From: Alg239-R122 sp041746135
GTDB lineage: Bacteria > Pseudomonadota > Alphaproteobacteria > Sphingomonadales > Sphingomonadaceae
NCBI GenBank assembly: GCA_041746135.1
Contig: JBGTHQ010000037.1
Coordinates: 164,427 to 228,426 of the forward strand
Length of the DNA stretch: 64,000 nucleotides
Direction: 5' to 3'
Shown here: piece by piece, positions 17,463 through 26,076 of the stretch
Numbering within the stretch: the first letter of the stretch is position 1
Layout: every line of letters starts with the position of its first letter
Notes under the pieces: generated by a model
Database searches by the model: none
Seen by the model: only the letters and a program-made list of their open reading frames with translations
Told to the model about the DNA's origin: nothing
Program-made: the position numbers and the translations under genes

Positions 17463-17774
17463 AATAATCTTATAATATATAATAGAATTGATGAAGGTAG
17501 ATGGTCCTGTGGATAACAGGGAGAAGGCGCCTATGCCGGATTTATCCACAGAATGACAGACCAAAAACGGACTATAGGATTCAATGCGACTCCTGAAATA
17601 AGACCGGTAATATCCGGTGGCGTCTAATCATTATCCCCAGTTTGACATTTCGCCGAGATACTGTGCACAGGCAAGGTTTACGCAGGCCGGTAGCGGGAAT
17701 GGATTCAAGCTCCATACTTGTCCCGGATTTCATCCCTTGATTTATGTGCCCATTATCCACAGGGATATGCGTAT
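17463..17774. other. oriC: Putative chromosomal origin of replication (oriC)
   Basis: This 312-base gap between divergent hemE and DUF299 genes has three perfect DnaA boxes (TTATCCACA): at 17508-17516 on the minus strand, and at 17542-17550 and 17753-17761 on the plus strand. A one-mismatch copy, TTATCCCCA, lies at 17631-17639. An AT-rich stretch at about 17462-17497 could be the unwinding element. Three GANTC (CcrM) sites lie at 17578-17582, 17588-17592 and 17702-17706. The same gene junction carries the origin in Caulobacter, and gene direction flips here. Function is inferred from these features. Confidence 0.85.
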
Positions 17775-18590
17775 ATGAAACTGCACCTCCATCTCCTGTC
17801 AGACTCTACCGGCGAAACGCTGGAAAACATCGCCAAGGCGGCGCTGGCGCAGTTCGATGGCGTAGAGATAATCAAGCATTTCTGGCCGATGGTACGCGGC
17901 GAGAGCCATCTCGACCGAATTCTGGTCGAAGTGGCCGCCAATCCGGGGCTGGTGCTGTTCACTCTGGTCAATGTTGATACGCGCCGCAAGCTGGAAAAAC
18001 AGTGCCGCGTGCTCGGATTGCCGGCCGTTCCCGCGCTCGATACGGTGACCGATGCGCTGTCGAACCTGCTCGGGCAGGAGGCAAAAGCGCGGCCAGGACG
18101 GCAGCATATATTGGACGCTGCCTATTTTGCCCGGGTCGATGCGATCCAGTTTACCATCGCCCATGACGATGGCGTCGGCTGGGAAAATTGGGAAGAAGCC
18201 GATATTGTGTTAGCGGGCGTATCGCGTTCGTCGAAAACTCCGACATCGATCTATCTCGCTAATCGTGGATACAAGACTGCGAACATTCCGATCGTGATCG
18301 AATCGCCGCCGCCCGATGCGCTTTATTCGCTTAAGCATCCATTGGTGGTGGGATTGACCACGCATGCCGACCGGTTGGTGCAGGTGCGGCGCAACCGATT
18401 ACTCTCGCTCAACCAGATGCCCGAAACCGATTATGTCGACGAAAGCGCGGTCAAGCGCGAACTGCAATATGCCCGGCGGATGTTTGCAGATAATGACTGG
18501 CCGGTGATCGACGTCACGCGGCGATCGATCGAGGAGACTGCCGCGGCGATCATAAATCTGGTCAACGAGCGCAAGATGGAAACCGAATGA
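17775..18590 (+). CDS. DUF299 kinase/pyrophosphorylase (PEP synthase/PPDK regulatory protein)
   Basis: A 271-residue protein opening MKLHLHLLSDSTGETLENIA. It has the P-loop-like GVSRSSKTPTSIYLANRG that defines the bifunctional serine/threonine kinase-phosphorylase family regulating pyruvate phosphate dikinase or PEP synthase. It uses ADP to inactivate the target and Pi to reactivate it. Which target exists in this genome is not visible. It marks the right edge of the putative origin and its 3' end overlaps maf by ATGA. The ATG at 17775 gives the family-standard N-terminus; a longer frame to 17718 runs through a DnaA box. Confidence 0.93.
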   Translation: MKLHLHLLSDSTGETLENIAKAALAQFDGVEIIKHFWPMVRGESHLDRILVEVAANPGLVLFTLVNVDTRRKLEKQCRVLGLPAVPALDTVTDALSNLLGQEAKARPGRQHILDAAYFARVDAIQFTIAHDDGVGWENWEEADIVLAGVSRSSKTPTSIYLANRGYKTANIPIVIESPPPDALYSLKHPLVVGLTTHADRLVQVRRNRLLSLNQMPETDYVDESAVKRELQYARRMFADNDWPVIDVTRRSIEETAAAIINLVNERKMETE

Positions 18591-19183
18591 TGCTGGTACT
18601 GGCTTCACAAAGCGCATCGCGGCGTAGCATGCTCGAAAACGCGGGCGTCACCATAGAATACCTGCCCGCCCATATCGACGAGGCGATGGTCAAGGACAGT
18701 TTGATCGGCGAAGGCACCGGTCCGCGCAATCTGGTCGACGCTCTGGCCGAAGCGAAATCTTTGCGCGTATCGCGGCGTGTGCCCGGCGCCATGGTGCTTG
18801 GCGCCGACTCCCTATTGGTCACGCAAAACGGTGAGTATCTTGACAAGCCGGTATCGCCCGATGACGCCAGGGCGCATTTGCGAATTCTGTCCGGTGCCAC
18901 GCACACCCTCATGAGCGGGGCGGTGATTTGTGAGGATGGCGAACCGGTTTGGCGGCATATCGACATCGCGAAAATGACGATGCGCACACTGAGCGAACGG
19001 TTTATTGACGACTACGTAGCGGCAAATTGGGAAAATATTCGTCACTGTGTCGGATGTTATGAAATAGAAGGGCGGGGCGCCCAGTTGTTTAGCCGGACAT
19101 TGGGCAGCCATTTCACCATCATGGGTCTGCCCCTGCTGAATGTACTCGACTATTTGAGGATACGAAAGGTTTTGCCGTCATGA
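18587..19183 (+). CDS. maf: Maf-family nucleotide pyrophosphatase
   Basis: A 198-residue house-cleaning nucleotide pyrophosphatase. The N-terminus LVLASQSASRRSMLENAG is the phosphate-binding signature (S-x-S-x-R-R). GADSLLV carries the catalytic acid region, and YEIEGRGAQLF sits near the C-terminus. It removes non-canonical or excess NTPs such as dTTP/UTP; specificity is not clear from sequence. Two adjacent ATGs, 18587 and 18590, are possible starts. It is coupled by ATGA overlaps to the genes on both sides. Confidence 0.92.
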   Translation: MMLVLASQSASRRSMLENAGVTIEYLPAHIDEAMVKDSLIGEGTGPRNLVDALAEAKSLRVSRRVPGAMVLGADSLLVTQNGEYLDKPVSPDDARAHLRILSGATHTLMSGAVICEDGEPVWRHIDIAKMTMRTLSERFIDDYVAANWENIRHCVGCYEIEGRGAQLFSRTLGSHFTIMGLPLLNVLDYLRIRKVLPS

Positions 19184-20010
19184 TGTCTGCGACGCCAGAA
19201 CGGCCCTATGCCGAAGTGATCGGTGACCCGATTTCGCACAGCAAATCACCGGTCATTCACCAATTCTGGCTCGAAAAGCTCGGCATAGATGCGGATTATC
19301 TGGCTGCACACGTAAAGCCCGACGATCTGGCCGACTATATTGCCCGGCGGTGCGACGATCCGCACTGGCGGGGTTGCAACGTGACGCTGCCGCACAAGAT
19401 CACTGTCATGGATCATGTCAGCGATCCGGGGGGCGTGCGCGAAACGATCGGCGCGATCAACACTGTAATTCGCGGGGAACAGGGCGAATTGGTCGGCACC
19501 AATACCGATGTCGGCGGTTTCTACACTCCGCTGTCGGACAGCGATCTGGTTGGCCGCGATGTCTGTGTGATCGGCAATGGCGGTGCGGCGCGGGCAGTTT
19601 TGTTCGCACTGGGCAAAATGGAAGTAGGCAATGTGCACATTATGGCGCGCAATCCGCTGAAATCCATGGGCCTACTGAACAGGTTTGGATTAAAGGGCGA
19701 ATGCGTGCAGATGGATGCCGAACTGCCCGGTGCGGCGTTGCTGGTCAATACGACCCCTTTGGGTATGCAAGGGCTGCAGGAGTCTTTGGACATTGATCTG
19801 TCGCCGCTGCCGGACGGCGCGATCGTCTATGATATCGTCTACGCGCCTCTGGTGACACCTTTGCTGAAGCAAGCGAAAGACCGCAAGCTCCATACGATCG
19901 ACGGGTTGGACATGCTGATCGGACAGGCCGATCTGGCATTCGAGCTGTTTTTTGGCAAACCCGCTCCGCGGCAGCATGACAGACAATTGCGAAAAATGCT
20001 GACGTCATGA
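19180..20010 (+). CDS. aroE: Shikimate dehydrogenase AroE
   Basis: A 276-residue NADPH-dependent reductase of 3-dehydroshikimate in aromatic amino acid synthesis. Seen: the substrate-site motif VIGDPISHSKSPVIHQFWL, the catalytic Lys in NVTLPHKITV, the NADP-binding glycine loop CVIGNGGAARAVLFAL, and a late DGLDMLIGQADLAFELFFG. The start may be 19180 or the next ATG at 19183. It overlaps both maf and coaE, forming one tightly packed operon. Confidence 0.95.
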   Translation: MMSATPERPYAEVIGDPISHSKSPVIHQFWLEKLGIDADYLAAHVKPDDLADYIARRCDDPHWRGCNVTLPHKITVMDHVSDPGGVRETIGAINTVIRGEQGELVGTNTDVGGFYTPLSDSDLVGRDVCVIGNGGAARAVLFALGKMEVGNVHIMARNPLKSMGLLNRFGLKGECVQMDAELPGAALLVNTTPLGMQGLQESLDIDLSPLPDGAIVYDIVYAPLVTPLLKQAKDRKLHTIDGLDMLIGQADLAFELFFGKPAPRQHDRQLRKMLTS

Positions 20011-20624
20011 GCGGTAGGCTATCCATACGCAAGCCTTTCATATTGGGCCTGACCGGTTCGATTGGCATGGGCAAGTCGACCGTCGCGGATATGTTTCGCG
20101 AATTCGGTGTGCCGGTATTCGACGCCGATGCCGCGGTGCATGCGATGCAGGGTGTGGGCGGCACGCTGGTGAACGAGATAGAAACCGCTTTTCCCGGTAC
20201 GACGGGTCCGGAGGGGGTGGACCGGCAGGAATTGGGCTCTCGGGTGTTGGGGAACAAGGCGCAGATGTTGCGGCTGGAAGCGATCGTCCATCCCGCCGTG
20301 GCGCGGAGGCGTGCCGATTTTCTCGCCGACAATATCGACAGCCCGCTCGTGCTGTTCGATATTCCGCTGCTTTACGAAAAAGGCGGGGCCGATGCGGTCC
20401 ATGCTATCGCGGTCGTATCGGCCCCGGCCCCGGTGCAGCGCTCCCGCGTGCTGTCGCGCCCGTTGATGGACGAAACCAAGTTCGCGCGGATACTGGACCT
20501 GCAAATGCCCGACGCACAAAAGCGCGAACGTGCTGATTATATTATAGATACCGGCATACCAATTTCTCAAACCCGCGACATCGTTCGCAGAGTCGTAACA
20601 AAATTGTCTCAAACCCTTGTCTGA
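20007..20624 (+). CDS. coaE: Dephospho-CoA kinase CoaE
   Basis: A 205-residue P-loop kinase catalysing the last step of coenzyme A synthesis. Walker A is LGLTGSIGMGKSTVADMF, followed by VPVFDADAAVHAM. The segment HPAVARRRADF and the LLYEKGG region are typical. The length is standard. The start overlaps the aroE stop, and dnaQ follows after a short gap, the classic alphaproteobacterial maf-aroE-coaE-dnaQ order. Confidence 0.95.
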   Translation: MSGRLSIRKPFILGLTGSIGMGKSTVADMFREFGVPVFDADAAVHAMQGVGGTLVNEIETAFPGTTGPEGVDRQELGSRVLGNKAQMLRLEAIVHPAVARRRADFLADNIDSPLVLFDIPLLYEKGGADAVHAIAVVSAPAPVQRSRVLSRPLMDETKFARILDLQMPDAQKRERADYIIDTGIPISQTRDIVRRVVTKLSQTLV

Positions 20625-20651
20625 TACGAAAAACAATCCAATATGGATGCT

Positions 20652-21347
20652 ATGAGAGAAATTGTTTTCGACACCGAAACCACAGGATTCGACCCCAAAA
20701 CGGGCGACAGGATGGTTGAAATCGGTTGTATCGAAATGGTCGGCCGCGTCGAAACTGGAAATACCTATCATTGCTATTACAATCCCGAACGTGACATGCC
20801 GCGGGGAGCGGAAGAAATTCACGGTCTTTCCGCGACTTTCCTGTCGGATAAGCCGCTTTTCAGGAACACAGCTGCGGAACTGCTGGACTTTCTGGAGGAT
20901 GCGCCGCTGATCGCGCATAATGCATCATTCGATTTTGGGTTTCTGAATGCCGAACTGAGTCTGTGCGGCCTGCCCCTTATTGTGATGGACCGGATGATCG
21001 ACACGCTCGCCATGGCCCGGATCAAGCACCCGGGCGCGAAACTGTCGCTCGATGCCTTGTGCAGCCGTTATGGCATAGATCGCAGTCACCGGGTCAAGCA
21101 TGGCGCTTTGCTGGATGCAGAATTGCTGGCCCAGCTTTATGTTGAACTGACCGGCGGCCGGCAAATCGGCCTGGGTTTAGGGGGAGATGACAGCCCTAAA
21201 AACCCCGGCACGCCCAAATTTCCTCCACTAAATGCGCCGGCCCGGCCGTTCCGTGCGGCACGGTCGCATAAAGCAAGTGCGGAAGAAATTGCCAAAAATA
21301 CGGCTTTTCTGGAAAAAATGAAACTTCCCGTCTGGCACCGAGGTTAG
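20652..21347 (+). CDS. dnaQ: DNA polymerase III epsilon subunit DnaQ
   Basis: A 231-residue 3'-5' proofreading exonuclease. Exo I is IVFDTETTGFDPKTGDRMVEIG, exo II is LIAHNASFDFGFLNAEL and exo III is HGALLDAELLAQLY, so all four acidic residues and the HxxxxD site are present. The start MREIVFDTETTG at 20652 is preferred; an in-frame ATG at 20643 would add three residues. A Pro-rich, basic C-terminal tail could hold the polymerase-contact segment. It is the last gene of the maf-aroE-coaE-dnaQ run. Confidence 0.95.
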   Translation: MREIVFDTETTGFDPKTGDRMVEIGCIEMVGRVETGNTYHCYYNPERDMPRGAEEIHGLSATFLSDKPLFRNTAAELLDFLEDAPLIAHNASFDFGFLNAELSLCGLPLIVMDRMIDTLAMARIKHPGAKLSLDALCSRYGIDRSHRVKHGALLDAELLAQLYVELTGGRQIGLGLGGDDSPKNPGTPKFPPLNAPARPFRAARSHKASAEEIAKNTAFLEKMKLPVWHRG

Positions 21348-21413
21348 AAAGGAGTACGACCTAAAACCCGCACGTTCGATATAGAGACAAGATATATTTT
21401 TTGGAGATAAATT

Positions 21414-21989
21414 ATGGATATTCGTGTTTCCGGCCACCAGATCGATACCGGCGAATCGCTACAGGTCCATGTCGAGGATCGGCTCAACACAAGCATAAAA
21501 AAGCATTTCTCCAAGGCGATTTCCGCGCACGTCACATTCAGCAAGGCGCCGCACGATTCTTTCAAATGCGACATTGTCGCGCACATCATGCACGGCCTCA
21601 TCCTCAAAGCCAGCGGTGAAGCGCAGGATGTGCATCCCGCATTCGATCAAGCTGCTGACCGTGTCGAAAAACAGCTGCGCCGTTACATGCGCCGTCTGAA
21701 GGACCGTCATGATCAGGCAGCCCATGCGCTCAAGGAAGAAGAAGCGGCCTATACCGTATTCGATAGTCCGGCGGAGGACGATGATAGTGAACTGTCTGGT
21801 GATGCACCGCTAGTTATTGCCGAAACCCGCGTGGACATTCCTTCCGGTAGCGTTTCCGAAGCCGTCATGATGCTCGATCTGCGCGACACCAGCGCGCTTT
21901 TGTTCAAAAATGCCGGAACGGGCGTACACAATATGGTATATCGCCGTGCCGATGGCTCGATCGGCTGGGTCGAACCCCAGCAATCGTGA
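21414..21989 (+). CDS. hpf: Ribosome hibernation promoting factor, long form
   Basis: A 191-residue protein with two parts. The N-terminal HPF/YfiA domain starts MDIRVSGHQIDTGESLQVHV and contains KQLRRYMRRLKDRHD. An acidic linker leads to a C-terminal dimerisation domain (ETRVDIPSGSVSEAVMMLDLRD ending in ADGSIGWVEPQ). Long HPF makes 100S ribosome dimers in stationary phase. TTGGAG lies about 7 bases ahead of the ATG. ptsN follows, as in rpoN-hpf-ptsN operons, but rpoN is not next to it here. Confidence 0.93.
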   Translation: MDIRVSGHQIDTGESLQVHVEDRLNTSIKKHFSKAISAHVTFSKAPHDSFKCDIVAHIMHGLILKASGEAQDVHPAFDQAADRVEKQLRRYMRRLKDRHDQAAHALKEEEAAYTVFDSPAEDDDSELSGDAPLVIAETRVDIPSGSVSEAVMMLDLRDTSALLFKNAGTGVHNMVYRRADGSIGWVEPQQS

Positions 21990-22048
21990 TTTTACGATAA
22001 TGAACAGGCATGGTGCATTTTTGCCCGTGCCTTATGAAATACGGTGTA

Positions 22049-22510
22049 ATGCAGACTTTCATTCTTGACCCTGAAGCGGTGACTACCGATGCGTACGTAG
22101 CGGACAAGGATCATCTGATGGAATTTCTCGCGGAAAAATTTAGCCAATGTTATGGCCTCGACCGGGACAAATGCCACGACCGGCTGGAAGAGCGCGAAAG
22201 ACTGGGTTCGACCGGTTTCGGTCGAGGGATTGCCATCCCGCACGGGAAGATTGCCGGGATAGATGTGCCTGTCGCCGTAGCGGTGCATATTGCAAAGCCG
22301 CTGGATTTCGGTTCCGTTGATAGTTTGCCGGTTGATTTGGTAATAGCCTTTTTGTCGCCGCAGCATGGCGGTTCGATCCATTTGCAGGTTTTGGCCACTA
22401 TTTCGCGCATGATGCGCAACGACGAACTCGTCGCCCGTTTGCGCGGTGCCCATGATGGCGATGCGGCTTACGCAATATTGGCAAATGCGATCGACCGCAA
22501 TGCGGCCTGA
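22049..22510 (+). CDS. ptsN: PTS IIA-like nitrogen regulatory protein PtsN
   Basis: A 153-residue EIIA-Ntr domain. The phosphoacceptor His is in GRGIAIPHGKIAG, and VDLVIAFLSPQHGGSIHLQVLATISRMM follows the family pattern. It takes phosphate from NPr and reports nitrogen and potassium status by protein contact. The start MQTFILDPEAV is chosen with GGTGTA just upstream; in-frame starts at 22010 and 22034 are possible. It lies 60 bases after hpf on the same strand and overlaps the next gene. Confidence 0.9.
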   Translation: MQTFILDPEAVTTDAYVADKDHLMEFLAEKFSQCYGLDRDKCHDRLEERERLGSTGFGRGIAIPHGKIAGIDVPVAVAVHIAKPLDFGSVDSLPVDLVIAFLSPQHGGSIHLQVLATISRMMRNDELVARLRGAHDGDAAYAILANAIDRNAA

Positions 22511-23000
22511 GGTAGGAAAATCCGTCGCGGCAGCCAAGGCGGAGGATAGCGGCGAAGCCCGGCATTATCGGGGGTTGGAATCTCTTTATGCCGCAGCCCC
22601 GATTAACAAGATGTTCGATTCGCGGCTGGAAATAACCAGGTCGGGCAGGGCGCGGATCCATTTTCTCATCGATGAAAGCTTTTACCATGCTGCGGGTGCG
22701 GCACATGGGACGATCTATTTCAAGATGCTCGACGATGCCGCTTTCTACGCGTGCAACAGTCTGGTATCCGACCGTTTCCTTCTCACCACCGCATTTAACA
22801 TGAACTTCACAAGCCCGGTCAAAGCCGGACCAGTCATGGCGGAGGGCCAGTGGATCAGCGGCAAGCGGCGTGTCTTTATCGGCGAATCGAGGTTGCGGGA
22901 CAGCGGTGGCGAGGAAATTGCGCGCGGCACCGGTACGTTCATGCGTTCGCATATCGCTCTATCGACACTGAATGGGTATAACCGCGATGCCAATGACTGA
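22500..23000 (+). CDS. PaaI/hotdog-fold thioesterase
   Basis: A 166-residue hotdog protein. The signature AAGAAHGTIYFKMLDDAAFYACNSL, with the Asp on the long helix, followed by FLLTTAFNMNFTSPVKAGPV and GTGTFMRS, fits the PaaI acyl-CoA thioesterase group. The start MRPEVGKSVAAAKAE at 22500 overlaps the ptsN end by 11 bases; a longer frame back to 22446 is less likely. The substrate is unknown. It is probably co-transcribed with ptsN and the DUF1491 gene. Confidence 0.83.
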   Translation: MRPEVGKSVAAAKAEDSGEARHYRGLESLYAAAPINKMFDSRLEITRSGRARIHFLIDESFYHAAGAAHGTIYFKMLDDAAFYACNSLVSDRFLLTTAFNMNFTSPVKAGPVMAEGQWISGKRRVFIGESRLRDSGGEEIARGTGTFMRSHIALSTLNGYNRDAND

Positions 23001-23337
23001 ACCGCGCCTTTCCAGCGACATGCGCATAGGAGCCCTGAAGCGCACTGTCGAAGCGAATGGCGGTTTTGCGATGATTATCAAAAAAGGCGACCCCGTAGCG
23101 GGCGCCATTCTGATTCAGAGTCTGGAAAAAGGGCGCAATCCCCGCCTTTTCGAGCGCATGCCCAGCCTCAATGGTATACCCACATGGGAGCAAATATGGT
23201 CCCAAGATAATGTAAATAAAGGGAATTTGTCGGATTATCTGGACAGACGTGTCAGCCGGGACAGGGATTTATGGATAATTGAGCTGGATATCGCAGATAG
23301 CGAACGGCTCACCCGACTCTTGGCGTCGATCGGTTGA
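22993..23337 (+). CDS. DUF1491 family protein
   Basis: A 114-residue protein, MTEPRLSSDMRIGALKRTVEA onward, with the hallmark DPVAGAILIQ segment and DRDLWIIELDIAD near the C-terminus. These match the alphaproteobacterial DUF1491 family. No signal peptide, membrane helix or catalytic motif is evident. It overlaps the preceding thioesterase stop by 8 bases, so the two are probably translated together. No function is established to my knowledge. Confidence 0.8.
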   Translation: MTEPRLSSDMRIGALKRTVEANGGFAMIIKKGDPVAGAILIQSLEKGRNPRLFERMPSLNGIPTWEQIWSQDNVNKGNLSDYLDRRVSRDRDLWIIELDIADSERLTRLLASIG

Positions 23338-23523
23338 CTATGTTGCAGTGCACAGTAAATCGGGCCGTGAACAGACGCGAAGGCAGCTTGATGGTCTCTC
23401 AGATAATCAAGCGAGCACGCAGACGGGTGATTGTTCAGGAATAATGTTCGATAGTTGAAAAGGTTCCCAAATCTTTTTCGAATTTTGTTTCGCCGGACGT
23501 CAACCGCACAAACAAATGAGTTT

Positions 23524-24228
23524 ATGAGCAAGATTTTAAAAACTGCCAGCGCCGCAGCAATTATATTTACGACCGCAGCGGCATTTATCGGCACGGACGT
23601 TTCTTTTGCATTCGACAATGCCAAAGAACAGCTTTTCCAAGCACAACCTGAAGCAGGTGAACTGGTATCCGAAACCGTTATAGACCTGCAGGACGAAACG
23701 GTAATACCGGCTGAAGATATCGACAACGGTCAGGCGTTAACCGTTCAACCGTTGCCCGAAAATTATATCGAATACGATGCCGAAGCTGCCGCGGCGAAAA
23801 ACATGGAGATAAACGCCGATTCGCTGCACGACATGGTAAGTGCCTATGCCCAACCCGACAGCCTGAGCGATGAAATGCAGTGCCTTGCTGGCGCTGTATA
23901 CTTCGAATCCAAAGGCGAAACACTAAAAGGCCAACTGGCTGTTGCCCGTGTGGTGATCGCACGTTCCGAGTCGGGCCGTTTTCCCGATAGCTATTGCGGC
24001 GTTGTTTATCAGCGCAGCCAGTTCTCTTTCGTGCGTGGCGGCAAAATGCCGCGTATCCGTACCACCAGCAAAGCATGGTCAGATGCCGTGAAAATCGCGC
24101 GCATCGCTCATGACAGCGCTTGGGAAAGCCCGGTGGAAGGTGCATTGTTCTTCCACGCCCGCTATGTGTCTCCCAAATGGCGCCTGACGAAGATGGCTGC
24201 GGTGGACAATCATGTTTTCTACCGTTAA
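23524..24228 (+). CDS. SleB-type cell wall hydrolase
   Basis: A 234-residue exported protein. An N-terminal signal (KILKTASAAAIIFTTAAAFI) is followed by an acidic, low-complexity linker of about 100 residues. The C-terminal SleB/CwlJ hydrolase_2 domain starts CLAGAVYFESKGETLKGQLA. The Glu in YFESKGE is the expected catalytic acid, and VVYQRSQFSFV is typical. In sphingomonads such proteins act on peptidoglycan in the periplasm. The start at 23524 places the signal peptide at the N-terminus; the longer frame to 23455 would not. A terminator follows. Confidence 0.86.
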   Translation: MSKILKTASAAAIIFTTAAAFIGTDVSFAFDNAKEQLFQAQPEAGELVSETVIDLQDETVIPAEDIDNGQALTVQPLPENYIEYDAEAAAAKNMEINADSLHDMVSAYAQPDSLSDEMQCLAGAVYFESKGETLKGQLAVARVVIARSESGRFPDSYCGVVYQRSQFSFVRGGKMPRIRTTSKAWSDAVKIARIAHDSAWESPVEGALFFHARYVSPKWRLTKMAAVDNHVFYR

Positions 24229-24247
24229 TCGCAAAATCTCGTATGCT

Positions 24248-24283
24248 AAAAAAGGCCGGAAGCTATTCTGGCCTTTTTCTTTT
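24248..24283. terminator. Bidirectional intrinsic terminator
   Basis: A stem-loop with A-run on one side and T-run on the other: AAAAAAGGCCGGA, loop AGCTAT, then TCTGGCCTTTTTCTTTT. It lies between convergent genes (SleB hydrolase and dapD) and can serve both. The pairing includes one G-U. Confidence 0.85.
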
Positions 24284-24310
24284 GGGTGCATTAACTCCCG
24301 TGCGTTCAAA

Positions 24311-25150
24311 TTAATCGCGTAACAGTTCGTTTATGCTGGTTTTCGAACGTGTTTGTGCATCGACCGTCTTTACGATGACGGCACAATATAATGAAGGTCC
24401 GGACGTGCCGTCTGGTAACGGCTTGCCGGGCAGGGCACCCGGGACGACGACAGCATAATCGGGCACCCGGCCAATATGGATTTCGCCGGTCGCGCGATTG
24501 ACTATCTTGGTCGATGCGCCCAGATAGACGCCCATCGATAGCACGGCACCCTTGCCGACATGGACGCCTTCGGCCACTTCCGATCGGGCGCCGATAAAGG
24601 CTTCGTCCTCAATGACCACAGGCTCGGCTTGGAGAGGTTCGAGCACGCCGCCGATGCCGGCGCCGCCGGAAATATGCACGTTTTTGCCGATCTGGGCACA
24701 GCTGCCTACTGTGGCCCATGTATCGATCATCGCGCCTTCACCCACGAAAGCGCCGATATTGACGAAGCTCGGCATCAGCACCGCGCCCTTGGCAATATAG
24801 GATCCGTGGCGCACGACGGCACCCGGGACCGCGCGAAAACCTGCTTCGCGAAAGCGGCTGTCATCCCATCCGGCAAATTTGGACGGTATTTTATCGAACC
24901 ATGTTGCATTGCCGGGTCCGCCGCTTGCAATCGCATTTTCGTTCAACCGGAAAGACAGCAACACCGCCTTTTTAAGCCATTGATTCACTTTCCAGCCTTG
25001 GCCATCAGGTTCCGCCACCCGGACAGTACCACTGTCCAGCATGTCGAGAGCACACTGCACCGCCTCGCGCACTTTGCCGGCGGTGGAAGGGGAAATATCG
25101 GCGCGGTCGTCCCATGCGTCTTTGATGGTGGTTCTAATGTGGTCGGTCAT
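24311..25150 (-). CDS. dapD: 2,3,4,5-tetrahydropyridine-2,6-dicarboxylate N-succinyltransferase DapD
   Basis: A 279-residue enzyme of the succinylase branch of lysine/diaminopimelate synthesis. It has the left-handed beta-helix of hexapeptide repeats (YIAKGAVLMPSFVNIGAFVG, GEGAMIDTWATVGSCAQIG, ISGGAGIGGVLEPLQ) and the family segment VVIEDEAFIGARSEV. The start MTDHIRTTIKDAWDD is the canonical N-terminus; an upstream in-frame extension to 25291 is rejected. It overlaps the 3' end of the upstream HAD gene by 17 bases, so the two share a transcript. Confidence 0.95.
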   Translation of the reverse strand: MTDHIRTTIKDAWDDRADISPSTAGKVREAVQCALDMLDSGTVRVAEPDGQGWKVNQWLKKAVLLSFRLNENAIASGGPGNATWFDKIPSKFAGWDDSRFREAGFRAVPGAVVRHGSYIAKGAVLMPSFVNIGAFVGEGAMIDTWATVGSCAQIGKNVHISGGAGIGGVLEPLQAEPVVIEDEAFIGARSEVAEGVHVGKGAVLSMGVYLGASTKIVNRATGEIHIGRVPDYAVVVPGALPGKPLPDGTSGPSLYCAVIVKTVDAQTRSKTSINELLRD

Positions 25151-25832
25151 GTCGATCCTTTTTATATATATATGTGTTGGCGGTCGCCAGCCATTGCGCC
25201 AGATCGCCTGTTTCAAAATCGATGAAATCGCTATGCGCGCCGTTTTCGCCCCATTCGGACCCGTTATTAATCCAAATCGTGCGCATGCCAAGCTTTTTGG
25301 CAGGAGCCAGGTTGCGGGCCATATCTTCGAAAAACACCGATTGTTCGGGAATTATGCCAAATGCGGTAACCATGCTTTTATACGCATTTATCTCCGGTTT
25401 GGGTTCGTAATTGCACGCATGAATGTCGTGAATACCCGAAAAAAGGTCTTTCAGGCCCAATTTATCCACAACCCTATCCGCATAATCGCGGTCCGCATTG
25501 GTGAAAATATACTTGTCGCCCGGCAATGCGGAAATGGAGCGTCGCAAAGCGGGTGCGGGTTGCAATCGTGACAAATCAATGTCGTGCACATAATCCAGAA
25601 AACCGTGCGGGTCGACGCCTTCGTTTTTCATCAGTCCTGCCAATGTGGTGCCATGATCGTGGAAATACAGCTTCTGGACCCGCCGCGCTTCCACAAGATC
25701 GCAACCAAGCAGTTTCGCAATATATCGCCCCATTTTCTCGTCGATCAGGCCAAACAGATTATTACTGGCCGGATAAAGTGTATTATCCAGGTCGAATATC
25801 CAGTTGGTGATGTGCGCAAGGGGTCGGACCAT
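25134..25832 (-). CDS. Pyrimidine 5'-nucleotidase-like HAD phosphatase
   Basis: A 232-residue HAD superfamily hydrolase. Motif I is WIFDLDNTLYPASNNLF, with nucleophile Asp and acid Asp. The TN motif II is KYIFTNADRDYA, and motif IV is QSVFFEDMARNLAPAKKLGM. The pattern FDLDNTLYP plus a capped region of the YjjG/SDT1 type is that of pyrimidine 5'-nucleotidases. It ends inside the dapD start region. The start at 25832 (MVRPLAHITNWIFDL) gives the expected N-terminus. Confidence 0.87.
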   Translation of the reverse strand: MVRPLAHITNWIFDLDNTLYPASNNLFGLIDEKMGRYIAKLLGCDLVEARRVQKLYFHDHGTTLAGLMKNEGVDPHGFLDYVHDIDLSRLQPAPALRRSISALPGDKYIFTNADRDYADRVVDKLGLKDLFSGIHDIHACNYEPKPEINAYKSMVTAFGIIPEQSVFFEDMARNLAPAKKLGMRTIWINNGSEWGENGAHSDFIDFETGDLAQWLATANTYIYKKDRHDRPH

Positions 25833-26076
25833 AAGCCCAATGCGTAGAACCCGCACCTGTTCTGAGCAAGCCTTTATGGGTGGCATGCCCTGTGCTGGAA
25901 AGTCCCATCCATAAATTCATTCATGACGGGATCATCTTGTTTAACGGATAGTGACTGATCCGGGGAGCATCTGACTGCGTGAGCGAAGCATGTTTTTCAT
26001 ATACACCCCCTTAATCATTATCCGCTAAAGCGGAGCCTCAATGTGCCGGGTGGATATCTGGCGGAACGGGGACGCT
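25833..26076. other. Intergenic region between divergent genes
   Basis: A 244-base gap between the leftward HAD gene and the rightward subtilase gene. It should contain both promoters. A short hairpin, CCGCT-AA-AGCGG, lies near 26022-26033 just before the first possible start of the protease. No RNA gene is visible. Confidence 0.4.
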
